NCBI GenBank assembly: GCA_965214325.1
Contig: CBDCBG010000006.1
Location: forward strand, 2,356,001-2,420,000
Length of the DNA stretch: 64,000 bases
DNA from: JAJEFO01 sp965214325
GTDB taxonomy: Bacteria > Pseudomonadota > Alphaproteobacteria > Rhodobacterales > Rhodobacteraceae
Direction of reading: 5' to 3'
Below, piece by piece: positions 1 to 9,141 of the stretch. The notes below the pieces were generated by a model. It saw only the letters and a list, made by a program, of their open reading frames with translations. It had not been told where the DNA came from and searched no databases. The position numbers and the translations under genes are program-made. The first letter of the stretch is position 1; each line of letters opens with the position of its first letter.

Positions 1-2
1 TC

Positions 3-2186
3 ATCAACAACCTGTCGGAACTGGTTGAAGAGCGGATCGCCCTGATCTTCGGCAACATCGCAATCGGGCTGGGCCTCGTGTTCGCAACGATGTGGCTGTT
101 CCTGTCGCTCCGCGAAGCGCTGTGGATTTCCGCCGCACTGCCCGTGTCCTTCCTAGGTGGCCTCTTCGTGATGAGCCTTCTGGGCATCACCATCAACATG
201 ATCACGCTGATCGCGCTGTTGATGGCCGTGGGCCTGATCATGGACGACAGCATCGTCATCGCCGAGAACATCGCCAAATGGCGCCGCAAGGCGCCGCCGC
301 TGGAGGCCGCGGCCAAAGGGACGATGGAGATCCTGCCAGGCGTCATGTCCTCCTTCCTGACGACTGCCTGCGTGTTCGGCCCGCTGATGTTCCTTTCGGG
401 CGAACTGGGCCAGATCCTGAAATTCGTTCCAATGGTGCTGTTGATCACCCTGGCGCTCTCCTTGGTCGAAGGCTTCCTGATCCTGCCGCACCATCTCGGC
501 CATGCGGGCGGAGAGCCCGACGAGACGGCAAGGCCTCGCATCGCCGAACGTGGACTGGACTGGGTCAAGGAACGCGTGGCGCTCCCCGTCGCGACCGCGT
601 TTGTGGGTCTACGCTACCTGACTGTCGGGTCTGCAGTCGCGGTCCTGATCCTGTCCATCGGCCTGATCGTCTCCGGATCCATCAAGGTCATCGGCTTTCC
701 GGCGACCGAAGGCGACACGCTGGTTACGCGCGTCTCCCTCACCTCCGGCATTTCCCGCGCACGCACGGTTGAAACTGTCGACCGGCTTGTCGCCGGACTT
801 GAACAGGTCGATGCAGAGCTGTCCCCGCTCACAACCGACGCCGCGCCTCTGGTGGAACGCGTCCTGATGCAATACGCCGTCAACGCCAACGTCAATGACA
901 ACGGCTCTCACACCGCGACTATCACCGTAGACCTGCTGGAAAGCGCGCTGCGGAACGTCTCCGCAGACGAAGTGTTGCTGGCCTGGCGCGCCGCGGCCGG
1001 CCCGTTGCCGGATGTTGTCCAGATCGGCTTCGCGCAATCCGAACGGGGACCAGGCGGCCTCGATGTGGATGTGGAATTGCAGGGGCGCGACCTGGGCGAA
1101 CTCGAAAGTGCCGCCAAGCGCCTGGCTGCGGATCTCCTCGCGCGCGACGATGTCACTGAAGCCTACCAAGACTTCCACGGCGGCCGCCAGGAAGCGCAGA
1201 TCGCGTTGAACGCCTTCGGGCATTCGGCAGGCCTGACACCGCAAAGCCTGTCCAGCCAGCTCCGCACGGCGTTCCAGGGTTCCGAAACCGACAGCTTCAG
1301 GCAAGGGGCCAGTGACCGCACCGTTCGTGTCCAGCTGGCCGACACCGTATCCAGCCTGACCGAACTCGAACGGTTCCCGATCATCCTTGCCAACGGAAAC
1401 CAGACCGGTCTCGCAACGGTCGCGGACCTGGAGATCACCACCGGCTACCCCACGATCACACGCAGGAACGGCCTTGCCGTGGCACGGGTGCAAGGCCAGA
1501 TCGACCGCGATGTCACGACATCCGCAGCCATCTCGGCCGTGGTGCTGAACGAGATCGCGCCGCAACTGGCGGCCGACTTCCCGGGGGTCGCGATCGGGAT
1601 CGGGGGTGCGACGACAGAACAGCAGGAGTCGCAAGCCTCCATGGTGTCGGCCTTGGGGCTGGGCCTGATCGGGGTCTACATGGTGCTGGCGTTCCAGTTT
1701 CGCTCCTGGAGCCTGCCGGTGATCGTGATGATCTCCATTCCCTTCGCCCTGGTTGGCACGATCCTCGGGCATTGGGCGCTTGGGATGGATGTCTCCATGC
1801 CCAGCCTGGTCGGGTTTGCGTCACTCGCAGGCATCGTGGTGAACAACGCGATCCTGTTCCTGACCTTTTTCCAGTCGCACCTGAAAGGAGACGACTACGT
1901 CGTGGCATCCCTGAACGCGGTCCGGGACCGGTTCCGCCCGGTCGTGCTGTCAAGCTCCACCACCTTCGTCGGACTGCTCCCGATCATCTTCGACACGAGC
2001 CCGCAGGTGCAGACGCTGGTTCCCTTGGTCGTGTCCGTTGCCTTCGGCGTTCTGGCCTCGATGATCCTGGTCGTCCTGGTCTTCCCCTCGATCCTCTCGA
2101 TCTACTTCGACTGGTTCCCTTTGCGAAAATGGATTGGGCGATTCGAGGAGGCAGGCGGCGCCATTCGCGTGGAAGGCAGGCACTGA
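3..2186 (+). CDS. RND efflux permease, 3' part (5' end outside window)
   Basis: Inner-membrane proton-driven pump subunit of the AcrB type, which normally works with a periplasmic adaptor and an outer-membrane channel. The frame is open from the window edge, so roughly the first 300 residues of a usual 1,030-residue protein are missing. Visible are the TM4 proton-relay pair in GLIMDDSIVIAEN, the periplasmic porter region, and the C-terminal transmembrane block with GIVVNNAILF where AcrB has its TM10 lysine region. Asn-Asn at this spot is common in non-AcrB RND branches. The substrate cannot be told from sequence. Partner genes should lie upstream of the window. The gene ends in TGA at 2184-2186. 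Confidence 0.93.
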   Translation: MNNLSELVEERIALIFGNIAIGLGLVFATMWLFLSLREALWISAALPVSFLGGLFVMSLLGITINMITLIALLMAVGLIMDDSIVIAENIAKWRRKAPPLEAAAKGTMEILPGVMSSFLTTACVFGPLMFLSGELGQILKFVPMVLLITLALSLVEGFLILPHHLGHAGGEPDETARPRIAERGLDWVKERVALPVATAFVGLRYLTVGSAVAVLILSIGLIVSGSIKVIGFPATEGDTLVTRVSLTSGISRARTVETVDRLVAGLEQVDAELSPLTTDAAPLVERVLMQYAVNANVNDNGSHTATITVDLLESALRNVSADEVLLAWRAAAGPLPDVVQIGFAQSERGPGGLDVDVELQGRDLGELESAAKRLAADLLARDDVTEAYQDFHGGRQEAQIALNAFGHSAGLTPQSLSSQLRTAFQGSETDSFRQGASDRTVRVQLADTVSSLTELERFPIILANGNQTGLATVADLEITTGYPTITRRNGLAVARVQGQIDRDVTTSAAISAVVLNEIAPQLAADFPGVAIGIGGATTEQQESQASMVSALGLGLIGVYMVLAFQFRSWSLPVIVMISIPFALVGTILGHWALGMDVSMPSLVGFASLAGIVVNNAILFLTFFQSHLKGDDYVVASLNAVRDRFRPVVLSSSTTFVGLLPIIFDTSPQVQTLVPLVVSVAFGVLASMILVVLVFPSILSIYFDWFPLRKWIGRFEEAGGAIRVEGRH

Positions 2187-2699
2187 ACATCGGCTTTCGG
2201 CGCGCCGAATTGCAGGGACGGTCCCAGGCATGGCAGCCTGGCGGCAACCGCCAGCCCCGCTTGATCGTGATTCCGTCGGCTTCATGGACGATTTCGCGCC
2301 GCCGCCGCATCAATTCAGGGAGAGTTCCAGATTCTTCGTCATCCGAAGTTTCGCCTACGATGATGACACGGCCGACGAGTGCAGATGCGGCATTCGTCCC
2401 CACTCACCGGCAGGGACTGCGTTGCCACGATGGCGCGGCGCGAGGCAAGGCTTGATGCCTGCCCGATCCACGGTTCCAGCTGTCGAGCGCTCGCGCGCCA
2501 CGGCACCTGCAGCCGGGCAAGCGCCTTGGGGCCTTGCGAAGATCCCGCGGCACCGCTGCCGCGCAGGGCAGCCGACATTCTCGCTTCTGCCGGACTGCCT
2601 TGCCGTGCATGGCCCCATCGGAAGGTTTGTAGGTAGGATTACTCTAAGAGGAACGATTGACGAACGTTGCAGGGTTCCCCAAACACCGGCAGGCTTGAT
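2187..2699. other. Gene-poor stretch after the RND gene
   Basis: No convincing coding region. A perfect 14-bp palindrome (TTCGGCGCGCCGAA) lies at 2196-2209, ten bases after the RND stop; it lacks a T-tract, so it is only a weak candidate for a transcript end. The remainder leads into the Tn3 remnant, and no clear Tn3 terminal repeat was found. Confidence 0.5.
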
Positions 2700-3242
2700 G
2701 TTTGGTGGTCGTGCAATTTTACGCTCTGCCGCCCCTGAGTGCCAGTCGAAGTCGCCGGACAGGATGATGTGATTCCACCCGAGCGGCGATGCATGCCGCA
2801 GGAGGTCCGGATCGTAAAGCGGGCTGGTCTTTGCGAGATGTGTCGCTGCCTTGTCCATGTAGATCGCGTTCCAGAACGAGATGGAGGCAATGACCGGATC
2901 GAGCGCCATGGCGCGCTTCTGCCGGGCAGCGCCGGAACGATCATGAATGCCCCCTTGCGAATGGGCGAAGACCGCTCGGGCCAAAGAGTGCCGCGCCTCG
3001 CCCTTGTCGAGTCCCGCCTGGCATTCCATGCGCTGGTCGGCATTTTCGATCCAGTCGAGCATGAAGAGCGTGCGCTCGGTGCGACCGATTTCGCCAAGGG
3101 CGAGACAAGGCCGGTTCTGTTGGCGACAAGCTCCAGGCTTGCGCAGGATTGCGGACGGTTTCAGAGACTTGTCCCGGATGCTGGCCGCGTGCCGCATGAT
3201 GTCGCCCCAATGCTGGGAAGCACCAAAAACCTGGGGGTCTAT
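2700..3242 (-). pseudogene. tnpA: Tn3-family transposase tnpA, C-terminal fragment
   Basis: About 180 residues matching the C-terminal part of Tn3-family DDE transposases: the segment HWGDIMRHAASI, then RTERTLFMLDWIE, then LDKGEARHSLARAVF, which carries the catalytic glutamate, and ASPLGWNHIILSGD near the end. The N-terminal ~80 percent of the protein is missing; the coding sequence is broken exactly at the 27-bp repeat 3216-3242. A resolvase remnant reads away on the other strand beyond the matching repeat at 5080-5106, which fits the usual divergent tnpA/tnpR layout. Not functional. Confidence 0.8.
3216..3242 (+). repeat. 27-bp inverted repeat, left copy
   Basis: Matches the reverse complement of 5080-5106 at 25 of 27 positions (core AAGCACCAAAAAC then TGGGGGTC). 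The pair bounds a 1.9-kb segment carrying an IS110-type pseudogene, with truncated tnpA outside on the left and truncated tnpR outside on the right. Confidence 0.85.
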
Positions 3243-3413
3243 CGACCACACCGCCAAGCAGGAGTTGCTCTTCCGTAATGGGGCCCCCACCGTCAAGCAC
3301 AAGATTCCCGTGCATGAGCGGCCACGAAGCCCGAACCTGGCAAAACTGTCCCGGCGCCGGCGGCAAGAGGGCGCGGCGTTCATGCCGGAAGCGACGTTGG
3401 CTTTTGGTCCGGA

Positions 3414-3481
3414 GCCGAGGATTGCCTGGTTCGCCGGAGCGACCGCAAGAGTCTGGCGAGGCGAACCAGGCAATCCTCGGC
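3414..3481. repeat. Perfect 22-bp inverted repeat (hairpin), 24-nt loop
   Basis: Arms 3414-3435 and 3460-3481 are exactly complementary (core CGAGGATTGCCTGGTTCGCC). It lies in the otherwise non-coding 560 bases between the left repeat and the end of the IS110-type pseudogene. It could be a terminator, an element end, or an RNA structure; no T-run follows on either strand. Confidence 0.8.
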
Positions 3482-3802
3482 GGAGTCGAAGCCGTTCAGG
3501 TTTCGTTCAAGGCCTTGCCTCCCTGTTTCCGGGAAGGTCCGCTTCACGTCCGCCGCCGGGCATCTTCCTTCCGTCCGTGGTCGGCTCGCCGGCCGCCTGC
3601 ATGATGCCTGGTCCAATCCGGTCCCCGAGTGTCCATCTCAAACGCGTGCTCGAACGCGACAGCGCGCTTCGGCAACGAGGCAACTCACGACATCATCGGG
3701 GACCGCGTCCCGGCAGGGACGTCCGTGGACGGGTTGCCTCTCAAGAGGCGGAACCCGCTCCTTCCTTCTTCATCACAGGCCGCAGATCCGGTGAAGCCAT
3801 GC

Positions 3803-4845
3803 TCATGCCGGATCGGGTGCCGTCGCCGGCTCGCGGGTGAACCGGAACTCCGTCCCGTCACGCCACATCCGGAGCAGCACGACGCCCATGCGCCGGGCCA
3901 GCGCGGTCGTGGCGCGCTTTTTCCCACGCCTCGCCGCCAGACGCAGCGCCCAGGACTTCAGCCAGTTCATCTTTTTCGTGCCGTGCAGCATCGACGTGGC
4001 GGCCTGGAAGAGCGCCGTTCGCAGCGCGACGTCTCCAGTCCTCGTGATCTCGCCCGACACGTCCCGCTCTCCCGACTGGCTCCGTTTCGGCGTCAGCCCC
4101 GCCCAGGCGCCGATGTCCCTCGCCCTTCGGAACCGGGCGGGATCGTCGACCGCGGTGACGAAGACCAGCGCCGTGACCGGGCCACGCCCGGCATCGTCAT
4201 CAGCTGCCGGCACGTGGCGTCCGACAGGGCGAGGGTCCTGACCTTCTTCGTCATCATGGCCAGCTCGTTGCGCATCTGCGCGCGCAGATGCAGGATCGGC
4301 GCGACGACGTCCGACAGCATCGCGTTGTCCGGGGCCAGTTCCCGGACCCGTTCCTCCCAGCGGCCCTTCGAGACCCGGCCGAGCTTCAGGCCGAAGTTGC
4401 GAAGGATGCCGCGCACGGATAGCTCAAGCCGCGTCAGGCCTTCCACCAGCGCGCTGCGCGAGGTCAGCAGGGCCCGCTTCTCCCGGGACGCGACCGACTT
4501 GCAGTGCACCGGCTGGAACCAGCCCATGCGCAGCAATTGCGCGATGCCTTCCGCGTCCCGCCGGTCCGTCTTGACCGGGGCCGCCTTCAGCGAGGACTTC
4601 ACGCGCCTCGTCTCCATCAGCACCGTCTCGAAGCCGGCCTCGCTCAACCCCTTGTGAAGCCACTGCGACTGAGGGCCGGCCTCCAGGCCGACCGCGGCGA
4701 CGCTGCCGGGCAGCCCGCGCAGATGCTCGACGAGCGATCCGGGATCGGAAAGCACCTTCGCCTCGTTGACGATCCTGCCATTGGCGCCAAGCGCGCAAAC
4801 CGCCGTGCTTGCCAGAGACACGTCCAGTCCGATAAAGATCTCCAT
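3803..4845 (-). pseudogene. IS110-family transposase with one frameshift
   Basis: The N-terminal part has the DEDD domain (start MEIFIGLDVS, later LEAGPQSQWL, KTDRRDAEGIAQLL). The C-terminal Transposase_20 part (PARFRRARDIGAWAGLTPK, SGEITRTGD) is in another frame. The break is near 4177-4185, where the strand reads GTGGCCCGG; one extra G restores the expected MPGVGPVTALVF, so a single-base deletion explains it. Start ATG at 4843-4845. Total length once repaired is about 347 residues, normal for the family. IS110 elements normally lack long terminal repeats, so the flanking 27-bp repeats are probably not its own ends. Confidence 0.85.
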
Positions 4846-5079
4846 TGTCGTTGTCCTTTCTGTCATCATGGAACCAGGAAGCGCTCCTCCGGGAACACTT
4901 CGCCACCCACAATAGCACATGTTGTGCGTGGCAGGGACAACGACACCAAACCGGCCACCTTCCCACTTTCCGATCCGAACCGGCGCTGGTGCGAATCGCC
5001 GCCCCATTACGGCATCTCAAGCCACGCCGGAGCACCATCAATTCCATCGGCGGATCAAGAGACCTTCTTCTCCACGGCA

Positions 5080-5106
5080 CATTGACCCCCAAGTTTTTGG
5101 TGCTTC
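5080..5106 (-). repeat. 27-bp inverted repeat, right copy
   Basis: Partner of 3216-3242 (25 of 27 identical in inverted orientation). The resolvase remnant begins directly after it. Confidence 0.85.
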
Positions 5107-5561
5107 CGGATTCGACCGTCGCCGACCTCAGCTCGAGAAGATGCTCGGCACGCTTCAGCCACAGGACACGTTGATCGTCACAAGCCTCGATCGCCTTGCG
5201 CGCTCGACCAGCGACCTCTTCGTCATCACCCGGAAAATAGAGACTGCCGGCGCCGCGTTCCGGTCCCTGCGCGAACCATGGGCGGATACAACAAGATACC
5301 ATGGGGAAGTTCCTGCTTACTGTTTTTGCGGGACTTTCCGAGCTCGAACGCAACCTCATCAACGAGCGCACGGAGGAAGGTCGCGCCTCAGCCAGAAAGC
5401 GCGGCGTGAAGTTCTGGCGCAAGTTCAAGCTGACTCCTCACCAGCAGGATCAGGTCAGATCCATGCTCAAGGACGGACAATCCATCCGCGCCATCGCACG
5501 CCACTTCAACGTCGGCGTCGCTACAATCGACCGCATCAAGAGAACAACGCAAATCTCATGA
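5107..5561 (+). pseudogene. tnpR: Tn3-type resolvase tnpR, truncated and frameshifted
   Basis: The fragment begins at RRRPQLEKML, continues through VTSLDRLARSTSDLF (serine resolvase catalytic domain), changes frame between about 5287 and 5305, and continues as GKFLLTVFAGLSELERNLINERT followed by a C-terminal helix-turn-helix (QSIRAIARHFNVGVATIDR). The first ~45 residues with the catalytic serine are missing. It is the divergent partner expected for the tnpA fragment at 2700-3242. Not functional. Confidence 0.85.
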
Positions 5562-5790
5562 AAATCTTGCCGTTTTGAGCCCCTTCGTGCGTACAGGGCA
5601 AAATAGCAAGGTCAAAGCAATGACTTATGATTCAAGCCCTCGGAGGCCGTTGACGGGCGATTGCGCAGGAAAATGCCGCTGTTTGTGGCTGAGAGCATCG
5701 AAAATTTCCTGAGATTTCGCCAGTACCGAGAGTCGCGCGTGAGTTTGACAGGACTTGCCGTCATTTCCGGCGTGTGGTGGCCTGAGTTCC

Positions 5791-6015
5791 CGGATTCTTT
5801 ACCTCAACCGACAGCTCGAGGCCGCCAAGAACCCTGAGGCACGGGACAATATCCTGAAGATGATCGCACTCCATTCGCCCCAAGCATAGTGCCACACCAA
5901 CATGCTTGGCGAGTATGATCTCTCGCAGGACAGGCTGCGGGACAACACTGGCGTCCTGCCCCCTAAATCTGCACCCAGCATCATCCCTGAAAATTGGGAG
6001 CCTCCAAATCGGTAA
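5791..6015 (+). pseudogene. tnpA: Tn3-family transposase, extreme C-terminal fragment
   Basis: About 74 codons encode YLNRQLEAAKNPEARDN, then NMLGEYDLSQDRLRDNTG and VLPPKSAPSIIPENWEPP before TAA at 6013-6015. An in-frame TAG at 5887-5889 interrupts it. The ending is nearly the same as that of the larger tnpA fragment at 29269-30734 (shared NTGVLPPKSAP), so both come from one Tn3 subfamily. The flanking 5562-5790 holds no recognisable gene. Confidence 0.8.
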
Positions 6016-6142
6016 TGCGTCAACGTCTTCAGAGCAAAATGAACTTCCTTGTGGGACTTTTGGTTCCTGTGTTGGGTTAGGGCCGCAAATGCTACCCGGG
6101 CGAATGCGAAAGTCGACAGCAACGGCGTACAATGGGACATTT

Positions 6143-6781
6143 CTAGATGTCTTTGGGATAGCGACGCTTGAGGTCGGCGATCTGCGTTTCAGTCAGTGGC
6201 CGGGTGCGCAAGGTCTGCAGCGCCAGGAAGAGCTTTGCGGTTTCTTCAAGCTCTTCCGTGGCATTGACCGCATCTTCCAGTGATGTTCCGGCAACAACAG
6301 GACCGTGATTCGCAAGAAGGACCGCGTGGTGTTCACTTGCCACTTTTCCCACCACGTCTGCGAGATCCATGTCGCCAGGAGCGAAATAGGGGATCAGGGG
6401 AAGTGTGCCGATCCGCATGACATAGTATGCAGTCAGCGGTGGCAGGACATTGGCGGGGTCGATGTCGTGCAGGCAGGACACTGCCACAGAGTGCGTCGAA
6501 TGCAGATGCACGATCGCTCTGGCCTTAGGTCGATGGTCGTACACGGCCGTGTGCAGGACGGCTTCCTTCGTCGGTTTGTCGCCGCCGATGTGCTTTCCGT
6601 TTGCATCCAGCCGCGAAATCCGCGCCGGGTCGATATTGCCCATGCTCGACCCCGTTGGCGTCATCAACCAGCCGTCTTCCAGCCGGACCGAGATGTTACC
6701 CGATGCACCGAAAGTCAGGCCGCGGTCGAAGAGCGATCTTGCTTGGCGCGCGATCTGGTCACGATACGTGATTTCTCTCAT
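6143..6781 (-). CDS. otnC: 3-oxo-tetronate 4-phosphate decarboxylase (class II aldolase family)
   Basis: Cytosolic metal-dependent enzyme of the aldolase II/adducin fold, 212 aa. In the Otn pathway it decarboxylates a 3-oxo-tetronate 4-phosphate to a triose phosphate. Metal and catalytic residues of fuculose-phosphate aldolase align by eye: Glu73 (KEAVLH), His92 and His94 (VHLHSTH), His159 (LLANHGPV). It overlaps the upstream otnK by four bases (ATGA), showing tight coupling. It is the last gene of a reverse-strand operon running from 12044. The exact tetronate isomer cannot be read from sequence. Confidence 0.88.
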   Translation of the reverse strand: MREITYRDQIARQARSLFDRGLTFGASGNISVRLEDGWLMTPTGSSMGNIDPARISRLDANGKHIGGDKPTKEAVLHTAVYDHRPKARAIVHLHSTHSVAVSCLHDIDPANVLPPLTAYYVMRIGTLPLIPYFAPGDMDLADVVGKVASEHHAVLLANHGPVVAGTSLEDAVNATEELEETAKLFLALQTLRTRPLTETQIADLKRRYPKDI

Positions 6782-8043
6782 GTCAGCATTCCGAAAGCAT
6801 CTTCAAAAAAAGTCTCACCACCGAAATTGCCGGATTTCAACGCCAAGGCAATGGGTGCATCCCCAATGGATTCCGTCCAGGGCACGCCCGGGGCAATTTG
6901 GGGACCGATGCGCAGGGCCTTGATGCCAAGGGCCGAGACCACCGCACCGGATGTCTCGCCGCCCGCCACGACAATATTGCGAAATCCCTCGATTGAGAGG
7001 GACTTGGCCAATCCGCCGAGCGCAGTTTCAACCATTTCTCCGGCGTAGGCGGTGCCGTATCTTGCCTGGATGACCGCCACTTCTTCGGGATCGGCCGAAC
7101 CGTATATCAAGACCGGGTGATCTGCGGGTTGTGTCATGGCCCAGGCGGAAAGCTCGCTGACCACGTCCCGTCCCTCGGCCAGTGCATCGACATTCAGCCT
7201 TTTCGCGGGCCAGAGGCTTGCCGCCAGCGCGATCTGAGCACGGGTGGCAGTCGAACAGCTTCCTGCCAGAACCAGCATTCGGCCACGCGCAGCCGGACGC
7301 GAGACGGGCTTGGCCAGACCGAGGCGCCCAGCACGCCTTAGACTTCCTGGCAGGCCCAGCGCCACCCCGGATCCGCCGCTGACAATAGGGTGATCATGAA
7401 CGGCGGCGCCGATGGCACGCAGGTCTTTCGGCTCGATAGCGTCCGTCACGGAATAGCGATGACCGGCAACGGCAAGCGCCGCGAAGGCCGCGCGGATCGC
7501 CTCGGGTCCCAGCCGGACCGTCTGGAGCGGGACAACGCCGGCAGTGCCCCTTGATTGCTGCTCCATCAGCCGGACAAGACTTGCGTCGCGCATCGGCGTC
7601 AAGGGATGATCCTTCATCGAACTGTCCGAAAGGAGTTCGCCCCGGACGAAGAGATGTCCCTGATAGATTGTGCGCCCCGCTTCCGGGACGGCCGGACAGA
7701 CCACGACAATCTTTGCATCCGTGTGTTCCATCAGCGCATCTGTGATGGGTCCGATGTTGCCATAGGGCGTGGAATCGAATGTTGAGCAGTATTTCTCGAT
7801 GACCTGTTCAGCACCTTGCGCAATCAGCCAGTCATAGGCGGCGAGCGATTGTTTGATGGCCAGACCTGCTGGGGCCATCCGTGACTTCAATGCCACGACG
7901 GCGGCCTCGGCAGCACCCAGATCGGTGTCGGCATTGGGTACGCCAATCACCTGAACCGTGCGCATGCCTTCCCTGGTCAGCGTGTTGCAAAGGTCGGTCG
8001 CTCCGGTAAAGTCGTCCGCAATTGCTCCCAATGCGATTGCCAT
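6778..8043 (-). CDS. otnK: 3-oxo-tetronate kinase
   Basis: Four-carbon acid sugar kinase (DUF1537 family), 421 aa, the usual length. The N-terminal half carries the IADDFTGATDLC sugar-acid motif (Asp10, Asp11); the C-terminal nucleotide-binding half carries VVAGGETSGAVV. It phosphorylates the 3-oxo acid at O4, supplying otnC, which it overlaps by four bases. Three bases separate its start from the stop of the IMDH-like gene upstream, so all are probably one mRNA. Confidence 0.9.
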   Translation of the reverse strand: MAIALGAIADDFTGATDLCNTLTREGMRTVQVIGVPNADTDLGAAEAAVVALKSRMAPAGLAIKQSLAAYDWLIAQGAEQVIEKYCSTFDSTPYGNIGPITDALMEHTDAKIVVVCPAVPEAGRTIYQGHLFVRGELLSDSSMKDHPLTPMRDASLVRLMEQQSRGTAGVVPLQTVRLGPEAIRAAFAALAVAGHRYSVTDAIEPKDLRAIGAAVHDHPIVSGGSGVALGLPGSLRRAGRLGLAKPVSRPAARGRMLVLAGSCSTATRAQIALAASLWPAKRLNVDALAEGRDVVSELSAWAMTQPADHPVLIYGSADPEEVAVIQARYGTAYAGEMVETALGGLAKSLSIEGFRNIVVAGGETSGAVVSALGIKALRIGPQIAPGVPWTESIGDAPIALALKSGNFGGETFFEDAFGMLT

Positions 8044-8046
8044 GTG

Positions 8047-9141
8047 TCAGACCTTGCTGACGGGTGTTCGCGCAAGAACTTCGGCGGTGACCGCTCGGGT
8101 ACCCATGTCACCGCCGAATTCCATTGGGCGGAGTGCATTTGCCGCGAAGCCTTCTTCCACGGCCAGTTCGATGCGCTGTGCGGCGTCTGCAAAGCGCGCG
8201 TCGCCGGATTTTTCGGCCAGGTAGCCCAGCATCAGCGCCCCGGAAAGGATCGCGGCCAGCGGATTGGCCCTGTCTTGGCCCATGATGTCAGGCGCCGAAC
8301 CGTGGGCGGGTTGAAAGAGGCCGATCCTGTCTCCAATCTCCGCGCAAGCTGCCATGCCAACACCGCCAACCAGGCCGCCCGCGAGATCGGAAAGGATGTC
8401 ACCAAACATGTTCTCCATGACCATGACATCGTAATCCCAGGGGTTTCGGATCAGGTCCAACGCCTGTGCGTCGACGTAGTTGTAGCCGGTTTCGATTTCT
8501 GGATATTCGGCCGCAATCTCGTCGTAGATCTTCCGGAAGAAGGCCATGGAAGCGAATACATTGGCCTTGTCGACGCAGGTCAGCCGCCCCGGTTTGCCAC
8601 GCGCCTTTCGTTTCTCGGCCAGCTTGAACCCGAAATGCATGAGTTTTTCGGTCGTCGCCCTTGTGATCTTGAGAGTGTCACGAGCCTCAGCGTCCCCCAT
8701 GACTTCCGTCCGCTTGTGGACGGCCGCTGAGTAGAAAAGACCTTCGGTCGATTCCCGCAGAACGATCAAGTCAATCCCGGCTGCACGCGGGTCGGCCAGT
8801 CGCCGAGGTGCATTCGGATAGGCCTTGACCGGTCGAACTCCGGCATAGAGCCCATGGATGTCTCTGAGCCTCAAGTGCGGGCTGATCTCTGTCCCGTCCG
8901 AATGTCGGACCGAAGGCAGTCCGATTGCGCCCAGGAAGACGGCGTCGGCTTCACCCGCGCGCGTTTCGCCGCCGGGCTCAATGTCCTGTCCGGTTTCGTC
9001 GAAGTATCCTGCGCCTGCTTGGATTTCGTCATAGGCCAGCTTTGGGGCGCACGCCGCAGCAACGGCCGCATCAACAACTGCGATCGTCGCCTCGGCAACG
9101 TCTACTCCGATGCCGTCGCCCTTGATCAGCGCAACCTTCAT
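8047..9141 (-). CDS. Isocitrate/isopropylmalate-type decarboxylating dehydrogenase
   Basis: NAD(P)-linked beta-decarboxylating dehydrogenase, 364 aa, with family signatures LRESTEGLFYS, VDKANVFASMAFFR, MFGDILSDLAGG and HGSAPDIMGQDRANP. It resembles isopropylmalate and tartrate dehydrogenases, but position inside an Otn-type operon argues for a 2-hydroxy acid sugar or tartrate-like substrate rather than leucine synthesis. Its start overlaps the neighbouring dehydrogenase stop (ATGA at 9138-9141). The substrate is inferred only from context. Confidence 0.82.
   Translation of the reverse strand: MKVALIKGDGIGVDVAEATIAVVDAAVAAACAPKLAYDEIQAGAGYFDETGQDIEPGGETRAGEADAVFLGAIGLPSVRHSDGTEISPHLRLRDIHGLYAGVRPVKAYPNAPRRLADPRAAGIDLIVLRESTEGLFYSAAVHKRTEVMGDAEARDTLKITRATTEKLMHFGFKLAEKRKARGKPGRLTCVDKANVFASMAFFRKIYDEIAAEYPEIETGYNYVDAQALDLIRNPWDYDVMVMENMFGDILSDLAGGLVGGVGMAACAEIGDRIGLFQPAHGSAPDIMGQDRANPLAAILSGALMLGYLAEKSGDARFADAAQRIELAVEEGFAANALRPMEFGGDMGTRAVTAEVLARTPVSKV

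Noticed and set aside
609..1772. 387-codon reverse-strand frame inside the RND gene
   Set aside because: Shadow of the strongly supported RND frame; Arg/Gly/Asp-rich composition with no motif.
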